A stretch of DNA of 64,000 bases, from positions 259,456 through 323,455 of the forward strand of contig CAJNOJ010000072.1 of assembly GCA_905250025.1 (NCBI GenBank). The letters run 5' to 3'. Source of the stretch: Adineta ricciae. Taxonomy: Eukaryota > Rotifera > Eurotatoria > Adinetida > Adinetidae. The notes below the pieces were generated by a model that had not been told where the DNA came from, ran no database searches, and was given only the letters and a program-made list of their open reading frames with translations. Shown here one piece after another: positions 11,214-21,800 of the stretch (the first letter of the stretch is position 1; each line of letters starts with the position of its first letter). Both the position numbers and the translations under genes were made by a program.

Positions 11214-12107
11214 TTAGTTTTTTGAGAATTTCTTCTTATTATTTTTCATCTTTTTTGAATTAATATCATCTTCATTCATTTGAATATCGCACTGTTCGAT
11301 TACCGCGCGTCGTTCATGCCATTCATCTTTGTTTGCAACACGAATGGCAATACAATGAGCAACTTGACTTCCACGTTCCAGTCGACAAATAATTCTAAAT
11401 GGAGAACATACATTTCTTAATTCGATGAACAATAACTTTTGTCATTAGCATTCTACCGAAGTTCAACATCTCGATCAATATTGGAAAAGGATTGATCCAT
11501 CTCTGCAAAGATACATTCGACACGATCTTTGTCATCAACTACCGAAAATTGTCGAGTATTGGTCGTTGGTAACATTGTGACTTGAGAATCAAGTTTACCA
11601 AAGATTTCAAATAGAATGGGATATGGAAGTTGCTTATTGGTCCAATGTTTCATCCCTTGAACAGTTGAGGTAATAATTCGTAGTGATCCATCGTCAGGTA
11701 ATGTTTTTTTCTTCTGAAAACAATCTTTCAATGTCATTTTCACAATTGAAATATACACAACATACTGATGCAGCTGGTTGATCTGGTTTTACACGTTTTG
11801 CAGTTGATGTTTGAACTAACGGTAATGGTTTCCGAATAGAAGCATAATTACTAGTGGGAACATCGTATTCGAACGAGTTATTGTCATATTCGTCGACTTT
11901 ACGCTTGTTTGTATTGACATTGATACGGTTCATAGGGTTTGATTGTTTGGGAAGATTTGTAATATTCGATAGTGAACGGGAATTTGTTGTGAGTAATGGA
12001 ACATGACCTGATGATTGACGTTTGAAAGTTGTTGAAGATGATGAATGAGATTTACTATTCATAGATGGTAATCGACGAGAATTCGAAAGATTAGTCTGGT
12101 TGTACAT
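11214..12107 (-). CDS. SPATA22: SPATA22-like meiotic recombination protein
   Basis: Model: complement(11214..11415, 11457..11713, 11766..12107), 266 residues; introns 41 and 52 bp, phases close. The first 115 residues are Ser/Asn/Lys-rich low complexity (MYNQTNLSNSRRLP onward). The C-terminal domain (about 125-240) reads LRIITSTVQGMKHWTNK, then LPYPILFEIFGKLDS, RVECIFAEMDQ and CDIQMNEDD. This matches the layout I recall for the conserved C-terminal OB-like domain of SPATA22 (EGMKYWS... PLLFEVLA... CVFYEID). In vertebrates SPATA22 pairs with MEIOB and RPA on single-stranded DNA and is needed for meiotic crossover repair. It lies 116 bp from the Polycomb gene. The ATG at 12107 was chosen because upstream in-frame sequence looks non-coding. 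Family call by eye only. Confidence 0.68.
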
Positions 12108-13320
12108 TGTTCTGTCGCAGCGTAAAAGGTGATTTGTAGTAATTGTGAAAAAATCGGTTACGGATAGCAAACTACTACACACGAAATTTTGAAAGAACCA
12201 ATAGGGAATTTTTCCTTACAGATCGAGTGTCATCGATGTGTGCGCACATGGACGAATGAAAAGTATTCGAGCAACCCCTAAATATAATATTTTTAATTCT
12301 ATCTAACGATCAGTAGTTGTAAAAGAGTTTTATGGTGCATAGAGCTGAAAGTTCATAATATTATAAACACCAATAGATGTCGCATTTCTTCAGTGCAATG
12401 AATGACTGAGTGTATATACTTTATTTAAACACAAAATAACGAATATATGATTCTCAATTGTATAAGCACAGTATGTAAACTTTCATCGCTCACATGCTTG
12501 TGTATCGGCAATGACGTATGATGAGTTGAACGAATAAATATGTGACGGAAAATTATCGATAATATTCATGTATAGAAATCAGGATACTTTACTGAGGCGC
12601 TCGAGTTGTGATGTATAAATTCTATCGAGTACAAATTCACTTGTACAATTATTTCAAACTTTGTACCAATTATTGTTAACAAGATATAATAAAATTTCAG
12701 TTTATGAAACACCTGTCTCTTCTTGTAATTGGAGACGTCTGTTATGTATTCGGTAAGATAAATTGTACATAAGCCGTGAGAGAAATGCCACGTTGGCAAA
12801 TTTTCTTGGGAATCCGACGATACAGTTGTCTGAAATATTCATAATTTTGCGAAACGAATGAAAAGAGACAATATATACAGGTCGTATTGTGTCAGAATGG
12901 ACATAGTTATATACAAAAATGCATTTCATTTCTTGTATCCAATCGAAATCAAAGGAAATGATCCACCTTTCAATAATTATATTAAACAAATAAAAAACTG
13001 ATTTATTTCACGTTCTGTTTTTTACGGAATCCAATAATGTTCTTTTTATTTTTTCGTGACATTATAGACAAAGAAATGCTTTCATCTGCGTATCCATGTT
13101 TCCGTTCCTTCAAATTTCTACGATGCTATCGTACTGTTTAGCAAACTACATATCCATATTCTAAATCGTCAATATTGTATACAGTAATTATATTTAGAAG
13201 ATTTCATATCTTTGATGTTCATTTTTTATTATTACTAGCCACGAGGTGAACGAATACAAGTCACTTTTCGTGTTCTGTTGTTTACATACGCAAGTTTATA
13301 TAACTTTGATTTGTTTTTCC
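12108..13320. other. Divergent intergenic region, 1.2 kb
   Basis: Lies between the minus-strand SPATA22-like gene and the plus-strand MGC protein, so it should hold both promoters. Overlapping minus-strand ORFs at 12566-12989 (77 and 95 codons) have no domain and no good splice partners; I do not call them. Confidence 0.5.
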
Positions 13321-14325
13321 ATGGGCTGCGCACAAGTCACTCCGACTATTAGTCCATACAACCATATTCCTATCGAACGCTTGTATCCACATAGGACATA
13401 TTCAAGTCAAGAATCACCGGTGCCTATGGTAACAATAACTGTGCCGCCAGTACCATCGTATGTGAAGGGTGTATTGAAAAAGCCGTATCCTTATGGAAGA
13501 GAGAGACCAGAACCATTATTAATGATGAGAACAAAACCTTTAATAATGAATCGATCCGTTAATTTCGATGAAAAAGTATCGGTCAAACCACGAACACCAA
13601 CGCCCGATAAAGCTTGGTATGAGAAAACATCGCCCACAATGCCAATGCGGTTACACTCACGTGACGATGGCGAGCAGGAAGATGAAGAACAGCTTGATAA
13701 TGAACAATACCATCTTCATTCACAAATACCATCAAACAATACTCCATATAGAACAATGTCAATTAACCCTGAAGCTTCGTCCAATATTAATACATATACC
13801 ACTAATCACTCAAAAAACTCACCACTAAATCGTATAAAAGTACGAAGAAAACTACCTGATCTAGGTCCACCTCAGATAATCTACACTCCAACCTATCAAC
13901 CACTCTCACAATTATCGGCACATCCTCAAGTTACTACTCAAACTTCTGCTACTCCTGTTTATTCTATGTCAACTCAAAATTCCAACACTTCACTTCTACC
14001 AACTCCAATTATGACTTCTTATCAGCCACCACTTCAGTATTCTACTGCTCCTACAATGCAGACTTCATCGACCTTATCTTATCCAACTACGATGTTACCT
14101 TCTAGTAGGATTCCACCGATTCCATCTAATCCCAAAGCACTAATTCAAACTGCGACTCCACTCCTCAATCAACCACCCATTCAATCATCTACTCCTGCTT
14201 CTCTTCAAGCATCAACGACACTATCGTATCCATCTAGTACAACATATGCTACTACTCCGCTTGTCGCAAGTTTTGCCAGTCAATCTTCAGTGCAGTCAAC
14301 TTCTCAACCATCAGAAGCAAAATAA
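13321..14325 (+). CDS. Low-complexity protein with N-terminal MGC and an RVxF-like motif
   Basis: Function unknown. I start it at the ATG at 13321 (MGCAQVTPT). The open frame extends 25 codons upstream, but only from a GTG codon. The protein has 334 residues. Met-Gly-Cys at the N-terminus is the arrangement that receives myristate and palmitate in many membrane-tethered proteins; position 6 is Val rather than the preferred Ser/Thr, so this is a suggestion only. Residues about 45-105 contain YVKGVLKKPYPYGR and then RSVNFDEKVSVKPRTPTP. RSVNF fits the [KR]xVxF consensus for docking to protein phosphatase 1. From residue 150 on the chain is Ser/Thr/Pro/Gln-rich with repeated LSYP and PPIQSS-like phrases. 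There are no TM segments. It runs convergently toward the NYN ribonuclease gene. Confidence 0.6.
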   Translation: MGCAQVTPTISPYNHIPIERLYPHRTYSSQESPVPMVTITVPPVPSYVKGVLKKPYPYGRERPEPLLMMRTKPLIMNRSVNFDEKVSVKPRTPTPDKAWYEKTSPTMPMRLHSRDDGEQEDEEQLDNEQYHLHSQIPSNNTPYRTMSINPEASSNINTYTTNHSKNSPLNRIKVRRKLPDLGPPQIIYTPTYQPLSQLSAHPQVTTQTSATPVYSMSTQNSNTSLLPTPIMTSYQPPLQYSTAPTMQTSSTLSYPTTMLPSSRIPPIPSNPKALIQTATPLLNQPPIQSSTPASLQASTTLSYPSSTTYATTPLVASFASQSSVQSTSQPSEAK

Positions 14326-14419
14326 ACTAGTTTTCAATGACTGACATAAATATTCCACTGAGGGGAATGTATAAAAACATTTTATTTATAAATAAACAAA
14401 ATGAATGCATATAAAAACT

Positions 14420-16036
14420 TCATATCGTCAGAAACACATCTAATGGTGGACCTCCTTCCGATACGGGATTCGGCAGACATAAGTTATCGCCAATAAAACG
14501 ATAGCACAACAGTCTAAAACAAGATCAAATCAACGTTCTTTCTTTGGAAAAGGAAAAGATGGACGACTACCTTTCCCTAATCGCTTTACGCACAGCATCA
14601 CCTGAATCTTGAAGTAAATCCCGATAGAAATCATTTGATAAGATCACTCCATTGCGCATAACTGCGATATCAACAATTAATCTAATAGAAAAGACAATTG
14701 TAACATTTCTACTTCGAGTCTGATTTACGATTATCTACCTATCATCATAAAATCGCTTGTTTTTATCATCGATCTTCTGTTGAAAAGCTTTATGAACTAT
14801 TTTTCGACGGATCAAATTCGGAAAAACATGATCTTTATCTTTCGACAAGTAATGTGCTGGTAAAATGACAACTATTTTCGAATCTGGATAACCATAGGAA
14901 TGAAAAAGATCCACAGCCAATTGAATTCCATGTGCAGAAAATTCTGAATCACCGTATCTAAAGGCAAGATGAGCAACAAGTGATTAGTCGATTAGTTTGA
15001 ATTGCATCAGCAAACTTACGTTCTTCCAATGTTCGCTCCATCGATAATAACATCACGTAAATTTCGTCCTTTCAGTTTTTGACGCATTTCACGTACAAGT
15101 TCATTGTCATTGACATCTGGTGTCTCTTGCCGATTGTTATTATGACGATTTTGAGTGTTCTTTTTCTTGCTTTTGACGATAAGTTCGTCTAGAGCAACAT
15201 CACGGGTAGATACTCTAAATATCCAAAGGACGAAACTCTTCGTTTTCTTTCGAATAACGAAAAGCCTTACTCAGCACCGGGATATAAAATTTTCAATTGT
15301 GGCTCTTGTCTTGCTCGAAGGGCAGCTGCTGATGCTTCTTCGTCGTCATCGTCACCTGGAGTACTGTTCTTTCCTTGATGAGTTTTTCGAGTCGATGAAG
15401 CCTTTTCTTGTTCATCGAGTTGATCTTGCTGATCGACGACCATCAACTGACTCTCCAAATTGGTTGTCAACGACTGTAAAACTGATTCAGCATCGATATC
15501 AGCCGACTTATCTGATGCGAGTGTATTTGACATTGTCTTGCGAAAATCATCTATTGCCAAAAACAGAACTGTCAATGATGATGAGCGAAATGTGAGTCTA
15601 TGAGCATTGTCTTTGTCTTCAATTTCAATATGAACGAGATATTCTTTCATTAAACGATTTAACAAATGTTCATCGCAATAAGCTTGTTTGTTATTAGCTG
15701 GAAAAGATAACGATTTGGTATATTTGGGTTCGAGAAAGGATAAAATATATTGCTAGAATCAATAATTAACAATGGATTTGATCGAAGAGAGAAAATTTAG
15801 TTCACCTCTGCGTGTTCACCGGTGGTTTTTTCACTACAGTTGACTTGAATATACACACATTCATTATCTAAGGCAGCTAAAGAAGGTCAAAAAGAAAAGA
15901 AAAGGTCTTGACAATATGTAAAGCAATACGTACGCAGACGGTATCGTAGTCGAGCATCAAAATAATGCAAAAGAAACTGTTCACGATTGATTAATCGCCA
16001 GAAATCATCTTGTTTTATTGTTAATTCTCTTCTCAT
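14420..16036 (-). CDS. Regnase/ZC3H12-type NYN ribonuclease
   Basis: Model: complement(14420..14513, 14571..14681, 14739..14957, 15020..15214, 15271..15697, 15820..15876, 15934..16036), 401 residues; seven exons close in phase. The C-terminal 155 residues are a Zc3h12a-type NYN/PIN RNase: RDVIIDGANIGRTYGDSEFS, GIQLAVDLF, KIVVILPAHY, KRFYDDRLIVDIA, ILSNDFYRDLL and GPPLDVFL. The acidic residues that hold Mg2+ in Regnase-1 (DGAN, YDDR, SND) are all present, so it should cleave RNA. The N-terminal half (MRRELTIKQDDFWRLINREQ...) has an Asp/Glu-rich linker (GDDDDEEAS) and no CCCH zinc finger; in vertebrate Regnases the finger follows the NYN domain, but here the protein stops after it. Alternatives are N4BP1/KHNYN-like relatives. 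The exon 2 donor was set by phase (15820). Confidence 0.85.
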
Positions 16037-16358
16037 GATGAATTTCTATGTGTAGGTTTTGTTCTCTATAAAGATTTCTTAGAGAAATAAATATGATTAT
16101 GAAAAGTCAATGTTTCGTAAATATTTTTATCTTTATTGAAATTTTGATTGGAGAGAAAGTAAAAAAAATCAATCAAACAAACCAACAAGCAAAAAAAGTA
16201 AGAAGAGAAGAAAAAGAGGAGTTATGCATCAAGAACCTTGATACTTGTCGCAACTAATATTTTTTGATAAAAAAATGAGCACATCATCATCAGCATCATT
16301 TGTACATAGAAAAATCCTGAGAAATAAAGAAGAAGAAAAAACACAGCAAGTAAAGGTA
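16037..16358. other. Intergenic, 322 bp
   Basis: Purine-rich spacer (AAGAAG runs around 16195-16220 and 16325-16345) between the NYN gene start and the ASPP stop codon. No gene seen. Confidence 0.5.
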
Positions 16359-19300
16359 CTAGCAACTAGTGGATGCCATTGAACCCGGTCGTACTCTTGG
16401 GTATAACTAAAAGCAAATATTTATGTTAAACACATGAAATCGTTTGAAAAGACATACTCCAAGATAGTTCCGTGGAACATATCCTTCCTGTTGATTGCCT
16501 TCATGTTTTGCCCACCACCATTCGCTTTCATTTTCATCACCACGTCTTAAAATTCTTAACTGATCGCCGTCTTTGAAAGCAAGCTCATTGTTCATTGTTT
16601 CATCCAACGAATTGCTAGGCTCGTATTCATACAATGCAAACACTAAACCATTATTCATAATACCCAAATCATTTTGTACATCTAAATGAAACAAAACGCA
16701 CATTAGTTCATTTTTTCACTAGACTTCATCGTTATTAATAGAGACATTCACTCTTCAATGGAGCATATCATAATCATCATCGATCTTTACCTATCATTCA
16801 CATCTAAGGTAAAAATTTCAATGTGATATGTCAACTAGACAATAAAAGTTAACGACCAGTCAGAACTAATGTTTAAGAGAACAACTGACACACCCCTGTA
16901 TAGGCGTGGTGTGTATGCAAATGAAAAATGACTTACATAGAAGATATTGAGAACAAGCGGCATAATTTTCCTCTTCTTCTTCGCATTTTTCAGCAGCTGT
17001 TTCATTATCTCGAATTGTTGTTGCATAAATACAAGCGCCATGTTCAACTAAAAACTGGACCATTGGAGTATTATTACACGACGCTGCACAATGTAATGGT
17101 GTCCATCCGTCATTATCAGCAAAGTTAATATCACAACCAAATTCAACCAAAAATTTCACACAATCGAAATTCGATGCACATACAGCGTTATGCAATGCTG
17201 TTAAGCCTTCATCGTTTGGTTGACTGGGATTTTCGACCTGAAACGTGTAAAAAGAAACAATGAATAGAATCTATTACATGGTCTTCTTTTGTGTCATTCA
17301 TACCTCTTTAGCAGCTTTGATAACCAAATCGAGTTCGCCGATAACAGCAGCGTCGAGAAGTAAAGCTAGTGGGTCAAACATAACTCGTCGAGTGAGATTC
17401 TTTGGCGTTGACGGAGTTTTCAATAAAGGTTTGAGATTGAGGTTTGATGGTGCTACTGTTGTGGCAATTGATGTTGGTGATGAAATAGGTGATTCGACAC
17501 CTTCGGAATGTTCACCTTCCGATTCCGAATCCGACACAATAGATTCAATCATAACATGTTGTTCACCTTGTTGCTGCTGCTGCTGTTGTTTTTGTTGTTG
17601 TTGTTGTTGCTGCTGCTGCTGTTGTTCGTCATCTAATTTATTATTCAAGCTTGTTTGAATATCAATAAGATTTTCATATGCTGCAGAACTTGGCATAGGT
17701 GAGATTTTTGTATCAGCTAAAAGTGGATTTGATGAGTCATCTCGAACTTGAATAGGTTGAGGTAACGGGTTGTTATTATTAAGAGTATTTGTATTATTTG
17801 ACGTTACATTGGAGGAAAGATATTTGATTAAAGAATCGGCTGGATCAGATAGAGAATGACGTTTTTTCACATTGGATGTAACTGTATTGAAATGAACAGA
17901 AAGAATATCATCATTTAAACGAAGATTTGGTGGTAATTGTTGATCAGATTTTGCATTCGTATCAATCATATCAGGAGGTTTGTTCAAAGATGGAGGCGAT
18001 GTTGATTGATTCGTTGAACGAGCCATATAAGTAGCAGCTATTTCACTTTTCGAAGCAAACGCTATTTTCGATGGTTGATTCAATGATGAATTGCCATTAT
18101 TCTATGAACAGACAAACACATTCAACACGCAATCACTAGCAATGGTGACAAACCTTCTTGGGACTATTCATTTGCTCGTTGAGACTTGTTGGGGATGCCG
18201 ATGATGTTGTATTAAATGAATTGGCTAATTGAACCATTCGTTTTTCGATTTCGGCTATTTTCACATTATTCAATGTATCCTGCACTGTATCAAAAGCTGT
18301 ACGGTAACCCGTTGTTGATGTATATGGTTCGACAACAGCAGTGGCTGTTGTTGACGGTGTTGGTGCTGATGAACGGTTTGTTGTCAATGTTCGTTTCTTT
18401 TTCAATCGTTGTTGAAGTTCATCAATACGTCTATCTAATTGATTCAATTCTGCTTGCTTCGATGCATAAACTTCTCGTTGGTACGCTATTTTCCGACTTT
18501 GCTGTTCATTCAATTTGTTTCGAATCTTAAAGAAAAACAGATCGTTATTTCCCGTGCAGCGAATACACAGTTACTTTTACCATTAATTCTTGCTTCAATT
18601 TATCCAATTCATTACGATTTTGCGATTGTTCTTTGTTAGTGGTGATTTTGATTTTTCGCAACTGATCAAGTTGCTTTGTTAGTTCATCAACTTTATTCAA
18701 AGCAATTGTTAATTCATGTTCTTTGTCGAGAAAAATCTGCTTTAAAATTTCTAATTCGTTAGCTAAAAGTAAAACGAGTGATTATTTTGAAATTGAGATT
18801 GCTAGCTTTCAGAAATATCTTTACCGAGTGTTGAATTCGAATTTCGTTGTTGATTTATTTGATTTTGGAGAGTTTTCAAACGTAAGTGTTTCAATTCCTG
18901 CTGTTCAATATGTTCTTTTAAACGTTTAAGACGTAAACTATCGTGTGATGTTTGCTGTTGTTTTAATTCTTGTTGTTTCAGATATTTTAAACGTTGTTCA
19001 CGTGCAAGCAACAACTGTTGATTATGTTCGATTTGTTGCTGTTGACGAGCAGCCATTTCTTGTAATTCAGATAAGGACAAATCCATCGAAAGACTACTGA
19101 TGGCAAACTAGAAACGAAGAGAAATGATTGGGCTTTTTGTTCTTTGCAAAGACGAAGGATTTTTACTCCATTTCCATTCGTTTGTTGTTGTTGTTTATTG
19201 TTGTTCATCTCGTGCGAGGATGTATGATTATTATTATTGAGTGTCGGGGAACGCATCGTTGTTCGTCGCCGTTGATGGTTGTTGTTGTTGTCTCAAAGAA

Positions 19301-20096
19301 GAGAAGAACAAGGTGAACATACAACCAACGACATCGATAGAAGGGTCAAACATTTTCTCTCCACATCAATTTCTTTTCTCGTTCGCTCACTTCGTTTATG
19401 CATATGCATATGTATATATATATATATATATATATGTACATGCATTAATGCTACTGGTCTTATGTTCGATAGCGACGATCGTAATGGAGAAGAGAAAGAA
19501 AAAAAAGAAGAAGAAGAAGAAAAGAACAGGAACTCATTCGAAAGAGGAGAAAGAGAGAAAAAAGCTCTTACGATTTAGTCTCATTGTATTCAATATGATA
19601 GTTAATCAGAAGAGGTTCTCCTTACACATTGGTTAATCACATAAACATACCGTGCAAACGTCGCACAACAATTTTAAATTCTTCAATTGCTTGATTCCGT
19701 GTAATTATGTCAAATAAACAGTCACCCGGTGGAATCTCGCGTTCTAAATAAGCAATTATATTCAACAGTATTTACCACACATTCTGTTTCACAGTGGGTT
19801 CTTTCCTTTTTTTCTGTACCACAGCTCTTCTCACTACAGATAGAGACGAATCTATTCTCTTACCAAATCCTAAACACGTTTCAACAAGTCGAGCAGTGCT
19901 CGATTCAGGTATATAGTGCGTTAGAACTTCTCGACATGTGGTTTTGTCGGTGATTCGAATTATTTGCCGCGTGTATCGATGAGCTTGACTGGGATGTGGA
20001 TGGTAAAGACAAATTTGAAGCTAAAAGATCCATATGATTTATTTTCGTTGAAGAGAAAGCAACCAGAAATGGTTGTAGTTCAATTTACTTGTTCAT
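16359..20096 (-). CDS. PPP1R13: ASPP family (PPP1R13), p53/PP1-binding ankyrin-SH3 protein
   Basis: Model: complement(16359..16406, 16458..16681, 16937..17237, 17304..18101, 18154..18525, 18581..18762, 18825..19107, 19167..19291, 19651..19743, 19864..20020, 20089..20096), about 863 residues. N-terminal RA/ubiquitin-like domain ([13 protein letters not shown], then [14 protein letters not shown], then [11 protein letters not shown]). Next is the ASPP coiled coil ([29 protein letters not shown]), a Ser-rich and polyQ linker, the PP1-docking RVMF motif (about residue 644) followed by [10 protein letters not shown], ankyrin repeats ([40 protein letters not shown]), and a C-terminal SH3 ([28 protein letters not shown]). 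Domain order is exactly that of ASPP1/2/iASPP, which bind p53-family proteins and PP1. Oddities: the first coding exon is 8 nt (ATGAACAA), and exon 2 needs one extra base near 19963 to join its two halves (see findings). Confidence 0.95.
17571..17626 (-). repeat. CAG/CAA trinucleotide run encoding polyglutamine in ASPP
   Basis: About 18 consecutive Gln codons interrupted by one Lys. Mixed CAA/CAG use suggests stable rather than actively expanding repeat. It lies in the disordered linker before the PP1-docking motif. Confidence 0.9.
19411..19436. repeat. (TA)n microsatellite in an ASPP intron
   Basis: A run of about 12 TA units inside the longest ASPP intron (19292-19650), followed by a GAA-rich purine tract at about 19500-19530. 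The intron is about 360 bp, far above the usual 50-60 bp of this window. Confidence 0.9.
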
Positions 20097-21059
20097 CATT
20101 TGTCATGGTTCATGTTTGTTTCGTATCGAATCTGAACTTCTCTAGGCTTGTATTTAGATAAATTCAATGTCAATAAATAAATAATAGAAAGCAAAGCAAG
20201 ATCGAGATATTCACTCTCCTTTCAATGCCATATTTACTTTTCTTTCGACTTTCATTGGTTGTGTACGAGGCAAATACAATTATTAATCAAATTCATTTAT
20301 TTCACAGTTGATTAGAATTTATTCTCAATAACTTGGAAAACAAACTCATCCATCTTCAAAAGAAAAACGTTCAGGGGATCTTTGTTTACAATTTAATCAT
20401 ACACTAGCGACCACTATCATACAGATTTGATGTATGCTGTCAAGAATGAAAGCAACCTTTCTCGTATTTCAAATCACTCTGCTGCATCTAACAGAGAGAT
20501 CAAATTAGAAGATTTTTGTATTTTCTAACCTTTATCCGCTGTGCGATTATGTAATTCGAGTGAGAGTGGAATTGTTATTCTTTACTTATAGATCGCACAT
20601 TTGTAGCGATTAATTACACGATGGGGATTCCATCATTACACAATCTCGTCAAGTTGTTAGTCTTTTGTTCTTTATATTTGAAATTAATTATGCAATGCCT
20701 TTGTCTTTTATAGATATTCCAAAGTTTACATGAGACATAATAGACAGAACTTCATATTTGTGTGCAATAATGAACAAAAATAGGTGATTTATTCTGGCAG
20801 CTTCAGAATAGTTATATTAATAAATGAGATTAAATAAATTTATGGGGGAAAAAAGGCAATTGACCTTCGGAAATTTGTCTTTGCACATGATTTGACTCTC
20901 AAGGTAAAAACAGCGTGTTTGCATTATTTCTCATGTATACTTGTGCGAGTGGTGAAGTGTTTATTTATAAAATACCCAGCATTTATTCAATTATTATTAT
21001 AATTTTGAAGTTTTATATATATATATAAGTGTAAAATGTAAAGTATAATGTATGATATG
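20097..21059. other. Intergenic, about 960 bp
   Basis: AT-rich DNA between the ASPP start and the 3' end of the next minus-strand gene. A TATATATA run lies at about 21017-21027. No gene recognised. Confidence 0.5.
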
Positions 21060-21800
21060 CTATGCACTGAAAAATAGATCATTTTCTTTAATTTCATTTG
21101 TTTGCTTATGGAATACAGCGTTAATTGTTCTAAATGGCCACAGTGACGATTCGCGTCGTTCATTGTACTGTCCGGGTAGAGCAGAATCGCGTCGTAATGG
21201 ATGTCGTTTTGGTTGTGTTGGTTTGGGTGGTGATTGAACGGTTATTGTAAAAGGAAATGAAGGCGATTGATCAAGAACAAAAGGCGGTGGCCATTGTTGA
21301 GAGACTCGAGCTTGAGGTGATCGATTTGTTGAGGAATTCTGAACCAGAAATGGAATATCTTGTAACGTATCAGATGTACTTTAATATAGACGAAGTGAAC
21401 TATTCCAAAAATGATCTTTCTTCTTATCTTACCTTCGTTTATGAATAGTTGACACTCTTGCATCAGGTATCGTTTGTGTCTGTTGTTTTGGTTTGATTCT
21501 AAAGCATAAACTGATGAGTACGAAGTTCACTAGATGTTTTCATCGAAAGTACCTAAATACACATGTACAGCATAGTCGAATATTTTTACATAAAGTCTTT
21601 GGACAGCAACGAACGATGTGTGGTGAACGTTCTTTCGATGAACATTTATAGCGACATATCATCCAGCCTAATGCTAAAGCAACGAAAATACCAACAACTG
21701 TAGGCCATATAATATCTTTATTCTCGTCATATGCATCGTAAGGTGAGTCAAGCGGAGGCTGCTGATAGGTAACTTTGGTTGTATTGTCAAATCGTGCCAT
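21060..21800 (-). CDS. Single-pass membrane protein with Cys cluster and Pro-rich tail
   Basis: Model: complement(21060..21378, 21433..21498, 21553..21800), 210 residues; phases close. I start at MARFDNTTKVTYQQPP. Residues about 35-58 form a TM helix (IIWPTVVGIFVALALGWMI), then a basic cysteine-rich juxtamembrane stretch (RYKCSSKERSPHIVRCCPKT, then CCTC) likely palmitoylated. A Pro/Ser/Gln-rich cytoplasmic tail follows (QQWPPPFVLD; VQSPPKPTQPKRHP; RRDSALPGQYNERRESS). There is no signal peptide in this model. An 8-nt 5' exon near 22033 (ATGAATACAAA then GTAAGT) could splice to 21829 in phase and add a short extracellular N-terminus. The plan (short ectodomain, TM, CC cluster, PPxx tail) recalls Shisa/WBP1-like adaptors, but I cannot assign it. 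Confidence 0.62.

Noticed and set aside
11416-11456. A 41-bp intron in the SPATA22-like gene considered too short to be real.
   Set aside because: Kept as an intron: removing it gives the only frame that continues the conserved domain, and other introns here are nearly as short.
12566-12989. Two overlapping minus-strand ORFs in the SPATA22/MGC divergent region.
   Set aside because: No recognisable domain and no clean splice chain; position fits a shared promoter region.
17260-17658. Plus-strand ORF with a poly-cysteine tract.
   Set aside because: It is the antisense of the ASPP polyglutamine run (CAG/CAA read as CTG/TTG in another frame).
19241-19636. Plus-strand ORFs with hydrophobic and Lys/Glu-rich stretches.
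   Set aside because: They arise from the (TA)n and GAA tracts in an ASPP intron.
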